A stretch of DNA of 64,000 nucleotides from Paraburkholderia domus (GCF_905220705.1 NZ_CAJNAT010000011.1:62001-126000); one strand, 5' to 3'; shown: positions 42,836 through 51,212, counted from the first letter of the stretch. Translations and numbers: made by a program. The notes: generated by a model from the letters alone, not told the origin.

Positions 42836-43624
42836 TTGCTAGAGACCTCGACTTATCGTGTTGCCGAGATGCGCAACAAAGTGCCCGAGGCAACCGTTGT
42901 CTTCTGGGCGATCAAGATCATGGCGACCACCGTCGGTGAAACCGGCGCAGATTATCTGGCCGTACACGTGGGGCTCGGCACCGCGCTCACCGGTGGGATG
43001 ATGCTCACGTTGCTGGTTGCAGCATTGGCCGTGCAACTTCGCATGCGCAAGTATGTGCCGTGGGTTTACTGGCTGACCGTGGTTCTGGTCAGCGTGGTCG
43101 GCACGCAGATTACCGATGCACTGACCGATAAGCTCGGCGTCAGTCTTTACGTCAGCACGATCGTGTTTTCCCTCGCGCTGGCTGTGGTGTTCGCGCTCTG
43201 GTATCGCAGTGAGCGGACGCTGTCGATTCACACCATTTACACGAGGCGGCGGGAGCTTTTTTACTGGGCTGCAGTGTTGTTCACCTTCGCGCTGGGCACC
43301 GCAGCCGGCGATCTCGCGACAGAAGCGTTGGGGCTCGGCTTCATGATCGGCGTCGTGGCATTCAGCGCGCTCATCGCTTTGGTGGGTGCCGTCTATTACA
43401 TCGGTGGAAATCCGGTGCTGACGTTCTGGCTTGCCTACATTCTGACGCGGCCGTTGGGCGCTTCGTTTGGCGATCTGCTTTCGCAATCGCGCGCTTACGG
43501 CGGTATCGGTCTCGGCACGATCAATACGAGCCTGCTGTTTCTGTGTGCGATCGTCGTGCTGGTCATCTTTGCGAGTGCAGTCGAACAACGGTCTATGCGC
43601 GCTATCGCAGCACGTGAACCTTGA
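42836..43624 (+). CDS. Multi-pass membrane protein (DUF347/COG4705-like)
   Basis: TTG 42836 is preferred because GGGAGAA lies five bases upstream; an in-frame ATG at 42812 has no ribosome site and ATG 42869 is also possible. The roughly 262-residue protein has about eight spans built from repeats containing K-x-MATTVGETGADYL and GTAAGDLATEALGLG, typical of COG4705 membrane proteins. Function is unknown in the family. Placement after the second two-component system and its box-like repeats suggests that system controls it. Confidence 0.75.
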   Translation: MLETSTYRVAEMRNKVPEATVVFWAIKIMATTVGETGADYLAVHVGLGTALTGGMMLTLLVAALAVQLRMRKYVPWVYWLTVVLVSVVGTQITDALTDKLGVSLYVSTIVFSLALAVVFALWYRSERTLSIHTIYTRRRELFYWAAVLFTFALGTAAGDLATEALGLGFMIGVVAFSALIALVGAVYYIGGNPVLTFWLAYILTRPLGASFGDLLSQSRAYGGIGLGTINTSLLFLCAIVVLVIFASAVEQRSMRAIAAREP

Positions 43625-43699
43625 GCGCGCTCCGTTCGAGAAGTCGTAGACGTCGTCCTTTTTTCAATCGTATATCGGATCAAACGGAAGAGAACAATC

Positions 43700-44119
43700 A
43701 TGAATCAACGCATGCTCAGCAAAACCGTCATCGCTTCTTTCATCGCTATCTCTGCTCTCAGTTTCGGACATCACGAAGCAGGCAGAATTGGCTTTCCGTC
43801 GGCCGAAGCGGCAGAACCTGCCACGACGTCGAAGCTCGGCGACCTGTCGCAGTTTCGCAAGATCGCCGCCGACACCGCGGCCCTGGTCGACAAAGGCAAC
43901 CTCGCGGGCGGCAAGACGCGCATCAAAGATCTGGAACTCGCATGGGATGACGCCGAGCCTTCACTGAAGCCTCGTGCCGCAGCGGACTGGCACACCGTCG
44001 ACAAAGCAATCGACCGCGCGCTGAGCGCGTTACGCGCCAGCACGCCAAACGCAGTGGAATGCAAGCAGTCGCTCGCCGATCTGCTGACGGTGATGGATCG
44101 GATGAACGGCAAGGCCTGA
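43700..44119 (+). CDS. Small exported protein of unknown function
   Basis: The 139-residue protein has a signal peptide (MNQRMLSKTVIASFIAISAL) and a helical mature domain with LAGGKTRIKDLELAWDDAE, AADWHTVDKAIDRALSALR and a single Cys (VECKQSLADLL). AGAGAACA lies before the ATG. It follows the DUF347-like gene by 75 bp and is probably in the same transcript. I do not recognise a named domain. Confidence 0.7.
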   Translation: MNQRMLSKTVIASFIAISALSFGHHEAGRIGFPSAEAAEPATTSKLGDLSQFRKIAADTAALVDKGNLAGGKTRIKDLELAWDDAEPSLKPRAAADWHTVDKAIDRALSALRASTPNAVECKQSLADLLTVMDRMNGKA

Positions 44120-44208
44120 CGACCCGACGGACGTGAGTGGCGGCCATCAGTGAACCAGCGGTTCGCCCCTGAATCGATACGGTATGCGAAGTAATGCTTA
44201 TGCTGGGT

Positions 44209-44487
44209 TCAGCAGGTCGACAGCGCCTGGTCGCACAGGGGCAGGCGCTCATTCACCCGCTCCAGAACGCCCGTTTTTTTCCAGGTCATATACCGAAGAT
44301 AACAGGTCTGTTGCGGCGGGAAAGTTGCCGGTAGCCTGTGCCACTTTTCTTTCGTTTGTTGCAGCCAGAGAATCGCGTTGAGAATCTCGCGATCGCTGCG
44401 ACGGGGCCGCCCGCGACCAGACGGCACCACGGGAAAAAGATGCTGGACGCGCGCCCAATCGACGTCGGTGAGAGGAATCTGAAGCAT
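44209..44487 (-). mobile_element. IS5-family transposase N-terminal fragment (DUF4096)
   Basis: The 92-codon minus frame starts MLQIPLTDVDWARVQHLFPV and continues GRGRPRRSDREILNAILWL, the N-terminal DUF4096 domain of IS5/IS1182-like transposases. The catalytic DDE part is absent, and the frame ends cleanly after RLPLCDQALSTC. No terminal inverted repeats were recognised. It is either an IS remnant or a stand-alone DNA-binding protein. Confidence 0.7.
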
Positions 44488-44921
44488 CTTCCGCCTTGAA
44501 TGACTGTGTGAGGAATTCGCAGTCGCTACATGCTGCGTTAATGCCGATGCTAGTGAATATTTTTTACTCGGTCAATTGTTCTTGTTGCGGTGCGGGAACC
44601 TGATTTATCGTTTGTTGTATCGTGAACTTATGCTCAATTCACGACGCTGTTGCTCACTTAATGAAAGGGCAGATTTGCGGTAATCGCCGCGTTCAATTCA
44701 CTGCAAGATGTACCGTAACGTTGAGACGGAACGCTACGTAACATCCGCGTTCATGGAAACGTTCGGGGATGAAAAATTACGTTTCGCCAGGTTTGACTAT
44801 CGCGCAGCAAACCCTTATTCAACAGGGACATTAGCGAGTCTCGCCGTTTGATTGCACAGCGAACGCGTTACTTGGCATGACACGTGCATACGTTAGCGAG
44901 GTTAAATAAATCGCTTATGCC
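44488..44921. promoter_or_regulatory. Intergenic region upstream of the EAL-like gene
   Basis: This 434-bp AT-rich stretch lacks convincing genes. It contains GCTACGTAACAT at 44733-44744, matching a site at the same distance upstream of the lipoprotein gene (49214-49225). Neighbouring CGTAACGTT (44714-44722) may be a second half-site. Confidence 0.4.
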
Positions 44922-45809
44922 ATGCTAACGCTCGACTATAGAAAGTCTGTATCGCTCGCAACTACAGCAACTACATTCGGCACGCGCACCGCTTGCGTCG
45001 AGCAGACCGATTGGGACGACTCGCGCGATGATTCCATGGCGCTGAGCGAACTCGAAGACCGCGTCAGCGAAGGCTTGCGCGCGGGCGAGTTTCATCTCGT
45101 GTTTCAAGGCGCTTATCGCGCGGCAGGTGGCGCGCCAGCGCGCCTCGAAGCGCAAGTGCGATGGACGCATCCCGACTACGGCCTGTTGCTTCCTGGCATT
45201 TTCATGATGCCGCTCGAGCACCCGCAGGTCGCAATGGAAATGGCGCTGTTCGTTATCGACGGCGTGTGCAGAGAGTTGCGCGATTGCCCCTCGTCGACGG
45301 CTGCGCTTCAGCCAATTGCGATCACGGTGCCGGCGCAAGTGGCCGTGCTCGAATCCTTTGCCGACGACCTCACGCGCATCGCGCGCTCGTATGGCGTGCC
45401 GCCTAATCTGCTGGTAATCGAAGTGCCCGATAGCGCTGACGCGGCACGTCTGCTGTCTTTGCGTACCTTGACCTCCGGCCTTCGGTCTGCAGGAGCCGGC
45501 ATCTCGCTGGGCAAGTGGGGCAATGGCGCGTCTTCGCTCGCGCTGCTCGGTGCACTCGACGTAGACACCGTCACGATCGCGCCTGACCTGATGGCTGCGG
45601 TTCCGCGTGATCCTCGTGCGTGCATGGTGATATCGGCGTTACTGGATCTGCTCCATTCGCTCGACGTGCAGATTGTGGTGAACGGCGTGGAGACCAAAGA
45701 ACAGTTGCAATGGTTGAGCTCATGGCCGGACGCGCTGGTACAAGGCTTCCTGCTATCACGCCCGAAGGCAGGGCTGGCCAATGCGCTGGCGCTAAGCCGC
45801 GAATCGTGA
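44922..45809 (+). CDS. Degenerate EAL-domain protein, probably catalytically inactive
   Basis: The 295-residue protein is an EAL fold from about residue 42. Motifs are altered: EAL reads EAQ (LEAQVRW), the DDFGTGYSS loop reads GKWGNGASS without the metal-binding Asp pair, LEITE reads IEVPD, and AEGVET reads VNGVETKEQL. The last part VQGFLLSRP is intact. Loss of the DD motif argues against c-di-GMP phosphodiesterase activity and suggests a binding or sensor role. There is no membrane span or GGDEF. It is upstream of a matrix-like lipoprotein and methyltransferase locus. Confidence 0.8.
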   Translation: MLTLDYRKSVSLATTATTFGTRTACVEQTDWDDSRDDSMALSELEDRVSEGLRAGEFHLVFQGAYRAAGGAPARLEAQVRWTHPDYGLLLPGIFMMPLEHPQVAMEMALFVIDGVCRELRDCPSSTAALQPIAITVPAQVAVLESFADDLTRIARSYGVPPNLLVIEVPDSADAARLLSLRTLTSGLRSAGAGISLGKWGNGASSLALLGALDVDTVTIAPDLMAAVPRDPRACMVISALLDLLHSLDVQIVVNGVETKEQLQWLSSWPDALVQGFLLSRPKAGLANALALSRES

Positions 45810-45820
45810 CTACGGCACGC

Positions 45821-45836
45821 GACGTTACGTAACGTC
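45821..45836. promoter_or_regulatory. Perfect 16-bp palindrome
   Basis: GACGTTACGTAACGTC is a perfect palindrome in the 210-bp gap between the convergent EAL-like and methyltransferase-like genes. Its core TACGTAAC also occurs upstream of the EAL-like gene and of the lipoprotein gene. It could be an operator. The arms are too short and loop-free for a terminator. Confidence 0.45.
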
Positions 45837-46019
45837 CCGTTCGCGACGTCGTTGAACTGAGTATCCGGTGCTCATTGAAGATTGGCAGTCATGACGCTTT
45901 CGTCTGCGTCTGACGGCAACTGATTGTCAGTGGTAAAAAATGCCGATCCCACTTATCGCGTCATTGAATAATGCTGCGATGCAAAAAATGCGCTCTACTG
46001 CGTTCGTAGAATAAACACC

Positions 46020-47288
46020 TTATCGAAACGCGCGCGCGATTCTGGCGAACAGCCCATTCCTCGCGATCCATTCAGCGTAAGCACGATAGTCGGGATCGTT
46101 CATCAGATGCCGTTCCTCGGTTTTGGCGCGCATGAAGTACAGCAGATTCACGCCCGCCAGCGCGACGCAGTGCGTGAGCGCGACTTGCCAGCCCAACGGT
46201 TCGACGAACGGCACCGAGACCATCCAGAACGAAAGATTCTTTGTGATGTAGGCGGGATGCTTCGTGAAGCGATAAGGGCCCGAGGTGACGATGCCGCGAT
46301 TGGTCAAGTTCGAAAACCGCAATCCGAACGCGATGGTGGAAAGCGCGTAGCTGAAGACCAGGGCGATAATCACGGCGCCCCAGATGATTCGGACAATGGG
46401 CATGGACGTCAGCCAGTTGTCCCAGAACATCGTGCCCTGGTAGTGCATGTACTGATTCGAAATCACAGACCAGAACGGCTGATAACAGACAAGCGCAACT
46501 AGCCAGCCGAGCGCGGTCGGCTCCGCGCTGCGCACGTGGGTATCGAGAATGCGCAGTGTGCACAGATAACCTACGGTGCCGAACATCAGGTCCATCGTGA
46601 AGGACAGGTCATACATGAACCTGAACGTCGCGAGCGAGAACGGCGCGTTCATGGCGGTCGCAAGCGATGCGCCGATATGGTCCGCATCGGTGGAAAGATA
46701 GGTGATCATCAGCGGCAGGAAGAACGCTTTCACCATCCATCCGGCCAGCATTTCACGCACGGGCTTCCAGTTGGCTGGGCGTTGCCCGCAAAACACAAGG
46801 CGGCCCCACAACATATAGGCATCGTCGACTTCGCGCTGACGCCTGTCCATCCACGCAAAGTAAAGCGGCGCGGCCACGATCAGATACGGTGCGAGCGTAC
46901 GGATCAGAGACCAGAAGGGGTTATAGAACGTGCCGTGATACTCGGGCAACAGCCAGTAGAGCAGACCGATGCCGGCATACACGGAAGCCAGCGCGGCAAG
47001 GCGCAAACCCACACGCGCGACACTGAGCGGCCGAACCGCCTGGCCGGTAAGTCCCGCGCTTGGGCGTAGATACACGCGTGCGACAAACAGCTCGTATAGG
47101 GTAATCGTCGCAATGATCGCGAGACAGGCGGCGGTACTGCGGCCCGCGCCGTCGAGCGCGGTACTGTCGCGTAGCAGCCAGAGTGTCAGAAGGCCGGCAA
47201 CGATACCAAGCAGGCCTACGGAAAATGGCGTCGCCGAACGTGGCCGCTGCTCTTCCACGTGCGCGACGTTATCCAGAGTGGAGTTCAT
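46020..47288 (-). CDS. ICMT-like membrane methyltransferase family protein
   Basis: The 422-residue integral membrane protein has about nine spans. The C-terminal segment GPYRFTKHPAYITKNLSFW followed by RAKTEERHLMNDPDYRAYAE is the signature of isoprenylcysteine carboxyl methyltransferase/phospholipid methyltransferase-type proteins (SAM-binding HP-x-Y and EE-x-H-L). The substrate in bacteria is usually unknown. It is transcribed leftward, 78 bp after the lipoprotein gene, probably in the same transcript. Confidence 0.75.
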   Translation of the reverse strand: MNSTLDNVAHVEEQRPRSATPFSVGLLGIVAGLLTLWLLRDSTALDGAGRSTAACLAIIATITLYELFVARVYLRPSAGLTGQAVRPLSVARVGLRLAALASVYAGIGLLYWLLPEYHGTFYNPFWSLIRTLAPYLIVAAPLYFAWMDRRQREVDDAYMLWGRLVFCGQRPANWKPVREMLAGWMVKAFFLPLMITYLSTDADHIGASLATAMNAPFSLATFRFMYDLSFTMDLMFGTVGYLCTLRILDTHVRSAEPTALGWLVALVCYQPFWSVISNQYMHYQGTMFWDNWLTSMPIVRIIWGAVIIALVFSYALSTIAFGLRFSNLTNRGIVTSGPYRFTKHPAYITKNLSFWMVSVPFVEPLGWQVALTHCVALAGVNLLYFMRAKTEERHLMNDPDYRAYAEWIARNGLFARIARAFR

Positions 47289-47365
47289 GTCATCCTCGTA
47301 TTCATGACATAGATAGCGGCCGGGTTTTTGATTTTTGAAGTCCCGGCCGCTGGTCGAATGACTGC

Positions 47366-49033
47366 TTATTTACCGGCGACACCGCCAAGCAAACCGGTGA
47401 CAAGGTTCGTTACCGGCGCCAGCGGATTCGTGCTGGTCGAACCGCTACCCGCACTGCCGGTCAGGCCGGTCACAAGGCCGGTGACCGGTGTGAGCGGCGA
47501 GGTCTTGCCAGCCGCGCCGCTCGCGGTCGAGCTCAACGTGGTAACGAGACCCGTGACGGGGGCGAGTGGTGAGCTTTGGCCCGCGGCGCCGCTCAGTGTC
47601 GAGGTCAGTGTCGTGACGAGGCCGGTGACCGGCGCGAGCGGACCGCCGGCGCTGGACGTGCCACCAAGCGAACCCAGGCTGCCGAGAAGTCCGGTGATCG
47701 GCGCGAGCGGGCTGCCGGTGCTACCGGTCCCACCGAGCGAACCGAGATTGCCGATCAGGCCGGTCAGCGGCGGGATGCCGATGCCGCCGCCGGATCCACC
47801 CGATCCGCTCGATCCGCCAAGCGGGCCGACCAGGCCGGCGATCGGTGCCAACGGGTTGGTCGTCGCGCCCGTCAGCAGGCCGCCCGTACTCGTGACTGTC
47901 TTGCCCAGCTGGCTCACTACGCCGCCGATATCTTTACCCACCTGATCGCCAGTCGCCCCGGACACTTTCTGACCGGCCGAATCGAGTCCGTTGCCGATCG
48001 TGCTCAGAAGGTTGTTGAGCGGCGCGCCGAGGCCCGTGGTGTTGCCGATGGTCTGCGTTGTATTCGAGACCATCAGTGTGATCGGGTTGATGACCGTGCT
48101 CAGTTGCGTTTCGACCTGTTGAACCGGCGCGCTGGTCAGCGCCGAGTTCAATCCCGCGCCAACTTTGATGACGCCGTTGCCCACACCGCCGACAGCCGTA
48201 CCCAAGGGCGACGTGACAGCTGCGAGCGGCGCGAGAGGTCCGGTTCCGAGACTCGTCGCCACGCCGCCGACCGCCGTAACGGCCGCGCCTGCATCGGCGA
48301 CGACACCCGACGTGGAGGTCAGGGTCGGGCCAAGCGGATTGGTCGAGCTGCCCAGCGTGCCGAGACCCGCGACCGTGCCGTTGCCGAGCACCTTGACGCC
48401 GTTGCCGAGATCGGTGACTGCAGCGCCGAGATTCGATGTCGTTGCGCCGTTGACGCCCGGGATTGAGGTGCCGGTGATCTTGGACCCCGTATCGGCGACG
48501 GTCGTGCCGACGGCAGTGATGAGGTTGCCGCCCTGCGTGACGACGGTGCCGATCGGGGTGGAGGAGGTGCCGGAGGTACCGGAGCTGGAGCTGGAGGTGC
48601 CCGAACTGCTGGAGCTGCTGGAGGTACCTGAACTGCTGGAGCTGCTGGAGCTGCTGGAGGTGCCCGAGCTGCTGGAGCTGCTGGAAGTGCCCGAGCTGCT
48701 GGAACTGCTCGAGGTACCCGAGCTGCTAGAGCTGGAAGTGCCTGAGCTGCTAGAGCTGGAAGTGCCTGAGCTGCTGGAGCTGGAAGTGCCCGAGCTGCTC
48801 GAACCGGAGGTGCCCGAGCTGCTGGTGCCAGAGGTGCCTGAGGTACCTGAGCCGCTGGAAGCACCGGAACTGCTAGCGCCGGAGCTGGAGCCCGAACCAC
48901 CCGAAGTTCCGCCGAGCCCGCCCCCGCCAAGCCCGCTATTGGGAAGTCTGAGATTGCTGGTTCCGCAACCGTAGAGCACGAGTAATGTAGACGTCGCGAC
49001 AGCAATGGCTGTCCGACCGATGAATTTTTGCAT
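47366..49033 (-). CDS. Repetitive Gly/Ser-rich collagen-like lipoprotein
   Basis: The 555-residue protein begins MQKFIGRTAIAVATSTLLVL with lipobox LYGC, so it is a predicted lipoprotein. Residues about 40-165 are almost only Ser, Gly and Thr in GTSSSSS-like units. The middle is Gly/Val/Thr-rich with regular turns. The C-terminal 180 residues contain about six repeats of roughly 20-28 residues around PLAPVTGLV (also PLAPITGLL, PLTPVTGLV). Such proteins are annotated as collagen-like in Burkholderia and are thought to be surface or matrix components. Function here is inferred from composition. Confidence 0.78.
   Translation of the reverse strand: MQKFIGRTAIAVATSTLLVLYGCGTSNLRLPNSGLGGGGLGGTSGGSGSSSGASSSGASSGSGTSGTSGTSSSGTSGSSSSGTSSSSSSGTSSSSSSGTSSSSSSGTSSSSSSSGTSSSSSSSGTSSSSSSSSSSGTSSSSSSSGTSSSSSGTSGTSSTPIGTVVTQGGNLITAVGTTVADTGSKITGTSIPGVNGATTSNLGAAVTDLGNGVKVLGNGTVAGLGTLGSSTNPLGPTLTSTSGVVADAGAAVTAVGGVATSLGTGPLAPLAAVTSPLGTAVGGVGNGVIKVGAGLNSALTSAPVQQVETQLSTVINPITLMVSNTTQTIGNTTGLGAPLNNLLSTIGNGLDSAGQKVSGATGDQVGKDIGGVVSQLGKTVTSTGGLLTGATTNPLAPIAGLVGPLGGSSGSGGSGGGIGIPPLTGLIGNLGSLGGTGSTGSPLAPITGLLGSLGSLGGTSSAGGPLAPVTGLVTTLTSTLSGAAGQSSPLAPVTGLVTTLSSTASGAAGKTSPLTPVTGLVTGLTGSAGSGSTSTNPLAPVTNLVTGLLGGVAGK
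48545..48900. repeat. Coding tandem-repeat tract (Ser/Gly)
   Basis: On the plus strand, units such as GAGCTGCTGGA and GAGGTGCC alternate for about 350 bp and encode the GTSSSS blocks of the lipoprotein. The near-identical short units make it prone to slippage and length change between strains. Confidence 0.8.
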
Positions 49034-49303
49034 GATGTCCCCGTTGAACGACTATTGGCGGGGCTTAACACTGCAAATTGCGCGCCAGACGTGGCTTACA
49101 GCTTAATGTCAATAATTGAACGCATATATGATTGAAAATATGATCATGTGAAGAATTTATTGCTAGGAAAACGCGATTCTGCTTAAGCTGGCTAAGCCGT
49201 GTTCCATACGCATGCTACGTAACGTGTCCGGTGGGCGTAACGGCGCGGAGCCGCCGCCAACCATCGCGGCGACTCCTGCCCTCCTCACTGTCCCCCGTGC
49301 CGA
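49034..49303. promoter_or_regulatory. Intergenic region upstream of the lipoprotein gene
   Basis: The 270-bp AT-rich gap holds GCTACGTAACGTGTCC at 49214-49229, about 181 bp upstream of the lipoprotein start. This mirrors the site upstream of the EAL-like gene. No gene seen. Confidence 0.4.
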
Positions 49304-50467
49304 TTAAAACGCAGCGCTATAGATCGCCAACGCATCGGCTTCGGTAACAGGCCGGGGGTTATTCACCAGAAGACGCGTTTGCAACATCGCGTCGCTCGCC
49401 ATCCGTTCGAGCCCGCTACGTTCGATGCCGACGTCGCGCAACCGGGCTGGAATCGCGGTCGCGGCAATCATCTGTTCGAGCCGTTCGATCAATGCCAGCG
49501 TCTTGCTCTCAGCGCTGCCCGTCATACCCGGCACGATCACGTCCGCGAGTTCCGCGTACAGGTGCGCCGCTGCCTCGGCGTTGAACCGCAACACATGCGG
49601 CAGCACAAGCGCATTCGAAAGACCGTGCGGGACGTGATAAATGCCGCCGATCGGATACGCGAGCGCATGCACCGCGGCCACGGGCGAATTGGCGAACGCC
49701 TGACCGGCGAAGGCCGCGCCGAGCAGCATTGCTTCGCGCGCCTCGCGGTTCTGGCCGTTCTCGCAAGCGGGCAACAGATTACGTGACAGGAGGTCGAGCG
49801 CCTTCACCGCCAGCATGTCGGACACCGGGTTCTTCAGATGCGCGGACGTGTACGCTTCGATTGCGTGAACCATCGCGTCGACGCCGGTGGCCGCGGTCGC
49901 GGCAGCAGGCAGCCCGAGCGTGAGTTCCGCGTCGAGGATTGCCAGATCGGCGACCAGTTGCGGCGCGACCACGCCCATTTTCTTCGCCTCGCCCACCGTC
50001 ACGATCGATACGGCCGTGACTTCGGAGCCGGTGCCCGCGGTGGTCGGCATCTGCACGAGCGGCAAGCGTGACACCGTGACCTTGTTCACTCCGTACATGT
50101 CGCTGAGCGCTTGCTGATCCTGCGGAGCCAGCACGGCGATCAGCTTCGCCACGTCCATCGACGAACCGCCGCCGAGTCCCAGCACGATTTCTGCGCCGGC
50201 CTCGCGCGCACGCGACGTAGCCTCGAGCACGATGTGCTCGGGCGGATCGGCAATCACGTCGTCGATCACGGTGGCATTCCAGCCATGCGACGCGAGATCG
50301 GCGAGCGCCGGATTCAGCAGCCCGCTCTTGTGAAGAAAGCCATCGGTCACCACGCACAGGCGTGTGAGTGAGGGAAATTGCGCGCGCAACAAAGCGCCGA
50401 GACGGCGCGCGGCACCAAACTCGACGACCATGGTCGGTACTGTTTGAAACCGAAATGCGTTCATCAT
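49304..50467 (-). CDS. Iron-containing (group III) alcohol dehydrogenase
   Basis: The 387-residue protein has the NAD-binding GLGGGSSMDVAK, the phosphate loop TTAGTGSEVTA, and metal ligands Asp (DLAILDAE), His (DAMVHAIEAYTS) and His in VPHGLSNALVLPHVL. This is the complete Fe-ADH pattern. It oxidises or reduces short alcohols, aldehydes or related substrates. Its ATG overlaps by 4 bp the stop of a small monooxygenase-fold gene, so the two are translationally coupled. The substrate is unknown. Confidence 0.87.
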   Translation of the reverse strand: MMNAFRFQTVPTMVVEFGAARRLGALLRAQFPSLTRLCVVTDGFLHKSGLLNPALADLASHGWNATVIDDVIADPPEHIVLEATSRAREAGAEIVLGLGGGSSMDVAKLIAVLAPQDQQALSDMYGVNKVTVSRLPLVQMPTTAGTGSEVTAVSIVTVGEAKKMGVVAPQLVADLAILDAELTLGLPAAATAATGVDAMVHAIEAYTSAHLKNPVSDMLAVKALDLLSRNLLPACENGQNREAREAMLLGAAFAGQAFANSPVAAVHALAYPIGGIYHVPHGLSNALVLPHVLRFNAEAAAHLYAELADVIVPGMTGSAESKTLALIERLEQMIAATAIPARLRDVGIERSGLERMASDAMLQTRLLVNNPRPVTEADALAIYSAAF

Positions 50468-50772
50468 GCTGCGTCCCCAGACACCATGTGGCTCGTGACT
50501 TCGCGCCGGTCGAGCAGCGGAATGATGGTGCCGAAGCCGAGTCTTTGGAAATGCGGCGTTTCGCGATGCACCGCAAGGCCATCGGCGTCGCTGTACTGTT
50601 CGAGAATCACAAAATGATCGGCATCGACCGGCGAACGGAAGAATTCGTAGTAGAGATTTTTGGGCTCCGCGCGGGTCGCCGCGGCGAGTTCCGTGAGGGG
50701 CTTCACAATCGCGTCGCCGTTGCCGGGTTTGGCGAAATAATGCGCGATTACCTGCAGATAAGCACTAGCCAT
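50464..50772 (-). CDS. Antibiotic biosynthesis monooxygenase (ABM)-fold protein
   Basis: The 102-residue protein shows the ABM ferredoxin-like fold pattern: LQVIAHYFAKPGNGDAIVKP, LTELAAATRAEPKNLYYEF, then FVILEQYSDADGLAVHRETP and HFQRL. Family members are quinol monooxygenases or small heme/quinone-handling enzymes. It starts the two-gene unit with the Fe-ADH. The pairing suggests a shared catabolic or detoxifying step. Confidence 0.8.
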   Translation of the reverse strand: MASAYLQVIAHYFAKPGNGDAIVKPLTELAAATRAEPKNLYYEFFRSPVDADHFVILEQYSDADGLAVHRETPHFQRLGFGTIIPLLDRREVTSHMVSGDAA

Positions 50773-50797
50773 CGATTACTCCAACAAGATGGGACCT

Positions 50798-50995
50798 TCA
50801 ACGTTCAGGATTCAGATTCCACAATTCGGTGTCGCTGGTGGATACCGCGACGGCGCCGTTCTTCAACTCGTCGAGCACTTCACCTCTGTTGCAGGCGAAG
50901 CCCGATGCGACGATTGGCGGCAATGCCTTGCGGTCTTGCGCGGACAGATGCGAGCGCATCGGCGCAGACATCAGTTGTACCAGATTCGGAGCGTG
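50798..50995 (-). pseudogene. Remnant of glycerol-3-phosphate antiterminator gene (glpP)
   Basis: The minus frame is open for 65 codons without a proper start and ends ALPPIVASGFACNRGEVLDE then LKNGAVAVSTSDTELWNL. This is the C-terminal signature of GlpP-type antiterminators (GLI-x-T-x-EDV, GA-AVSTS-x-x-LW). The N-terminal two-thirds is missing; upstream sequence has stops. It is a clear gene relic in the gap before the siderophore locus. Confidence 0.65.
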
Positions 50996-51146
50996 TCATT
51001 CATAGCGGACCAAACTGATTGACGACTTGTTGACTACTGAGTGCGGACCACCGGGCAGCGCCCTCAGAGCGCCATTTTCGTCGGTCCGACTGGAGCGCCG
51101 CAATTCACCAGACAAACCTATCGAAACTGTAAGGCTATTCCAAATC

Positions 51147-51179
51147 TTGATTGAGAATGATTCGCGTTTACGTTAGATT
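51147..51179 (+). promoter_or_regulatory. Fur-like box over the orbS sigma-70 promoter
   Basis: TTGATTGAGAATGATTCGCG (51147-51166) contains TGAGAAT-G-ATT, a good half of the Fur consensus. It overlaps a sigma-70-like promoter: TTGAGA (51151-51156), 17-bp spacer, TAGATT (51174-51179). The layout fits iron-Fur repression of the sigma factor gene that follows at 51213. Confidence 0.65.
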
Positions 51180-51212
51180 GGCGCTCTTCCTTGAGAAATG
51201 CGGAGCGAATCT

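Noticed and set aside
48545..48900. CRISPR-like look of short repeated units
   Set aside because: Units are contiguous, of unequal length, lack spacers and encode Ser/Gly repeats in frame. No cas genes are nearby.
48319..49071. 250-codon minus frame in the repeat lipoprotein
   Set aside because: Alternative phase of the same repeat tract (Ala/Pro/Arg-rich). The chosen phase has the lipobox signal and ends with regular repeats.
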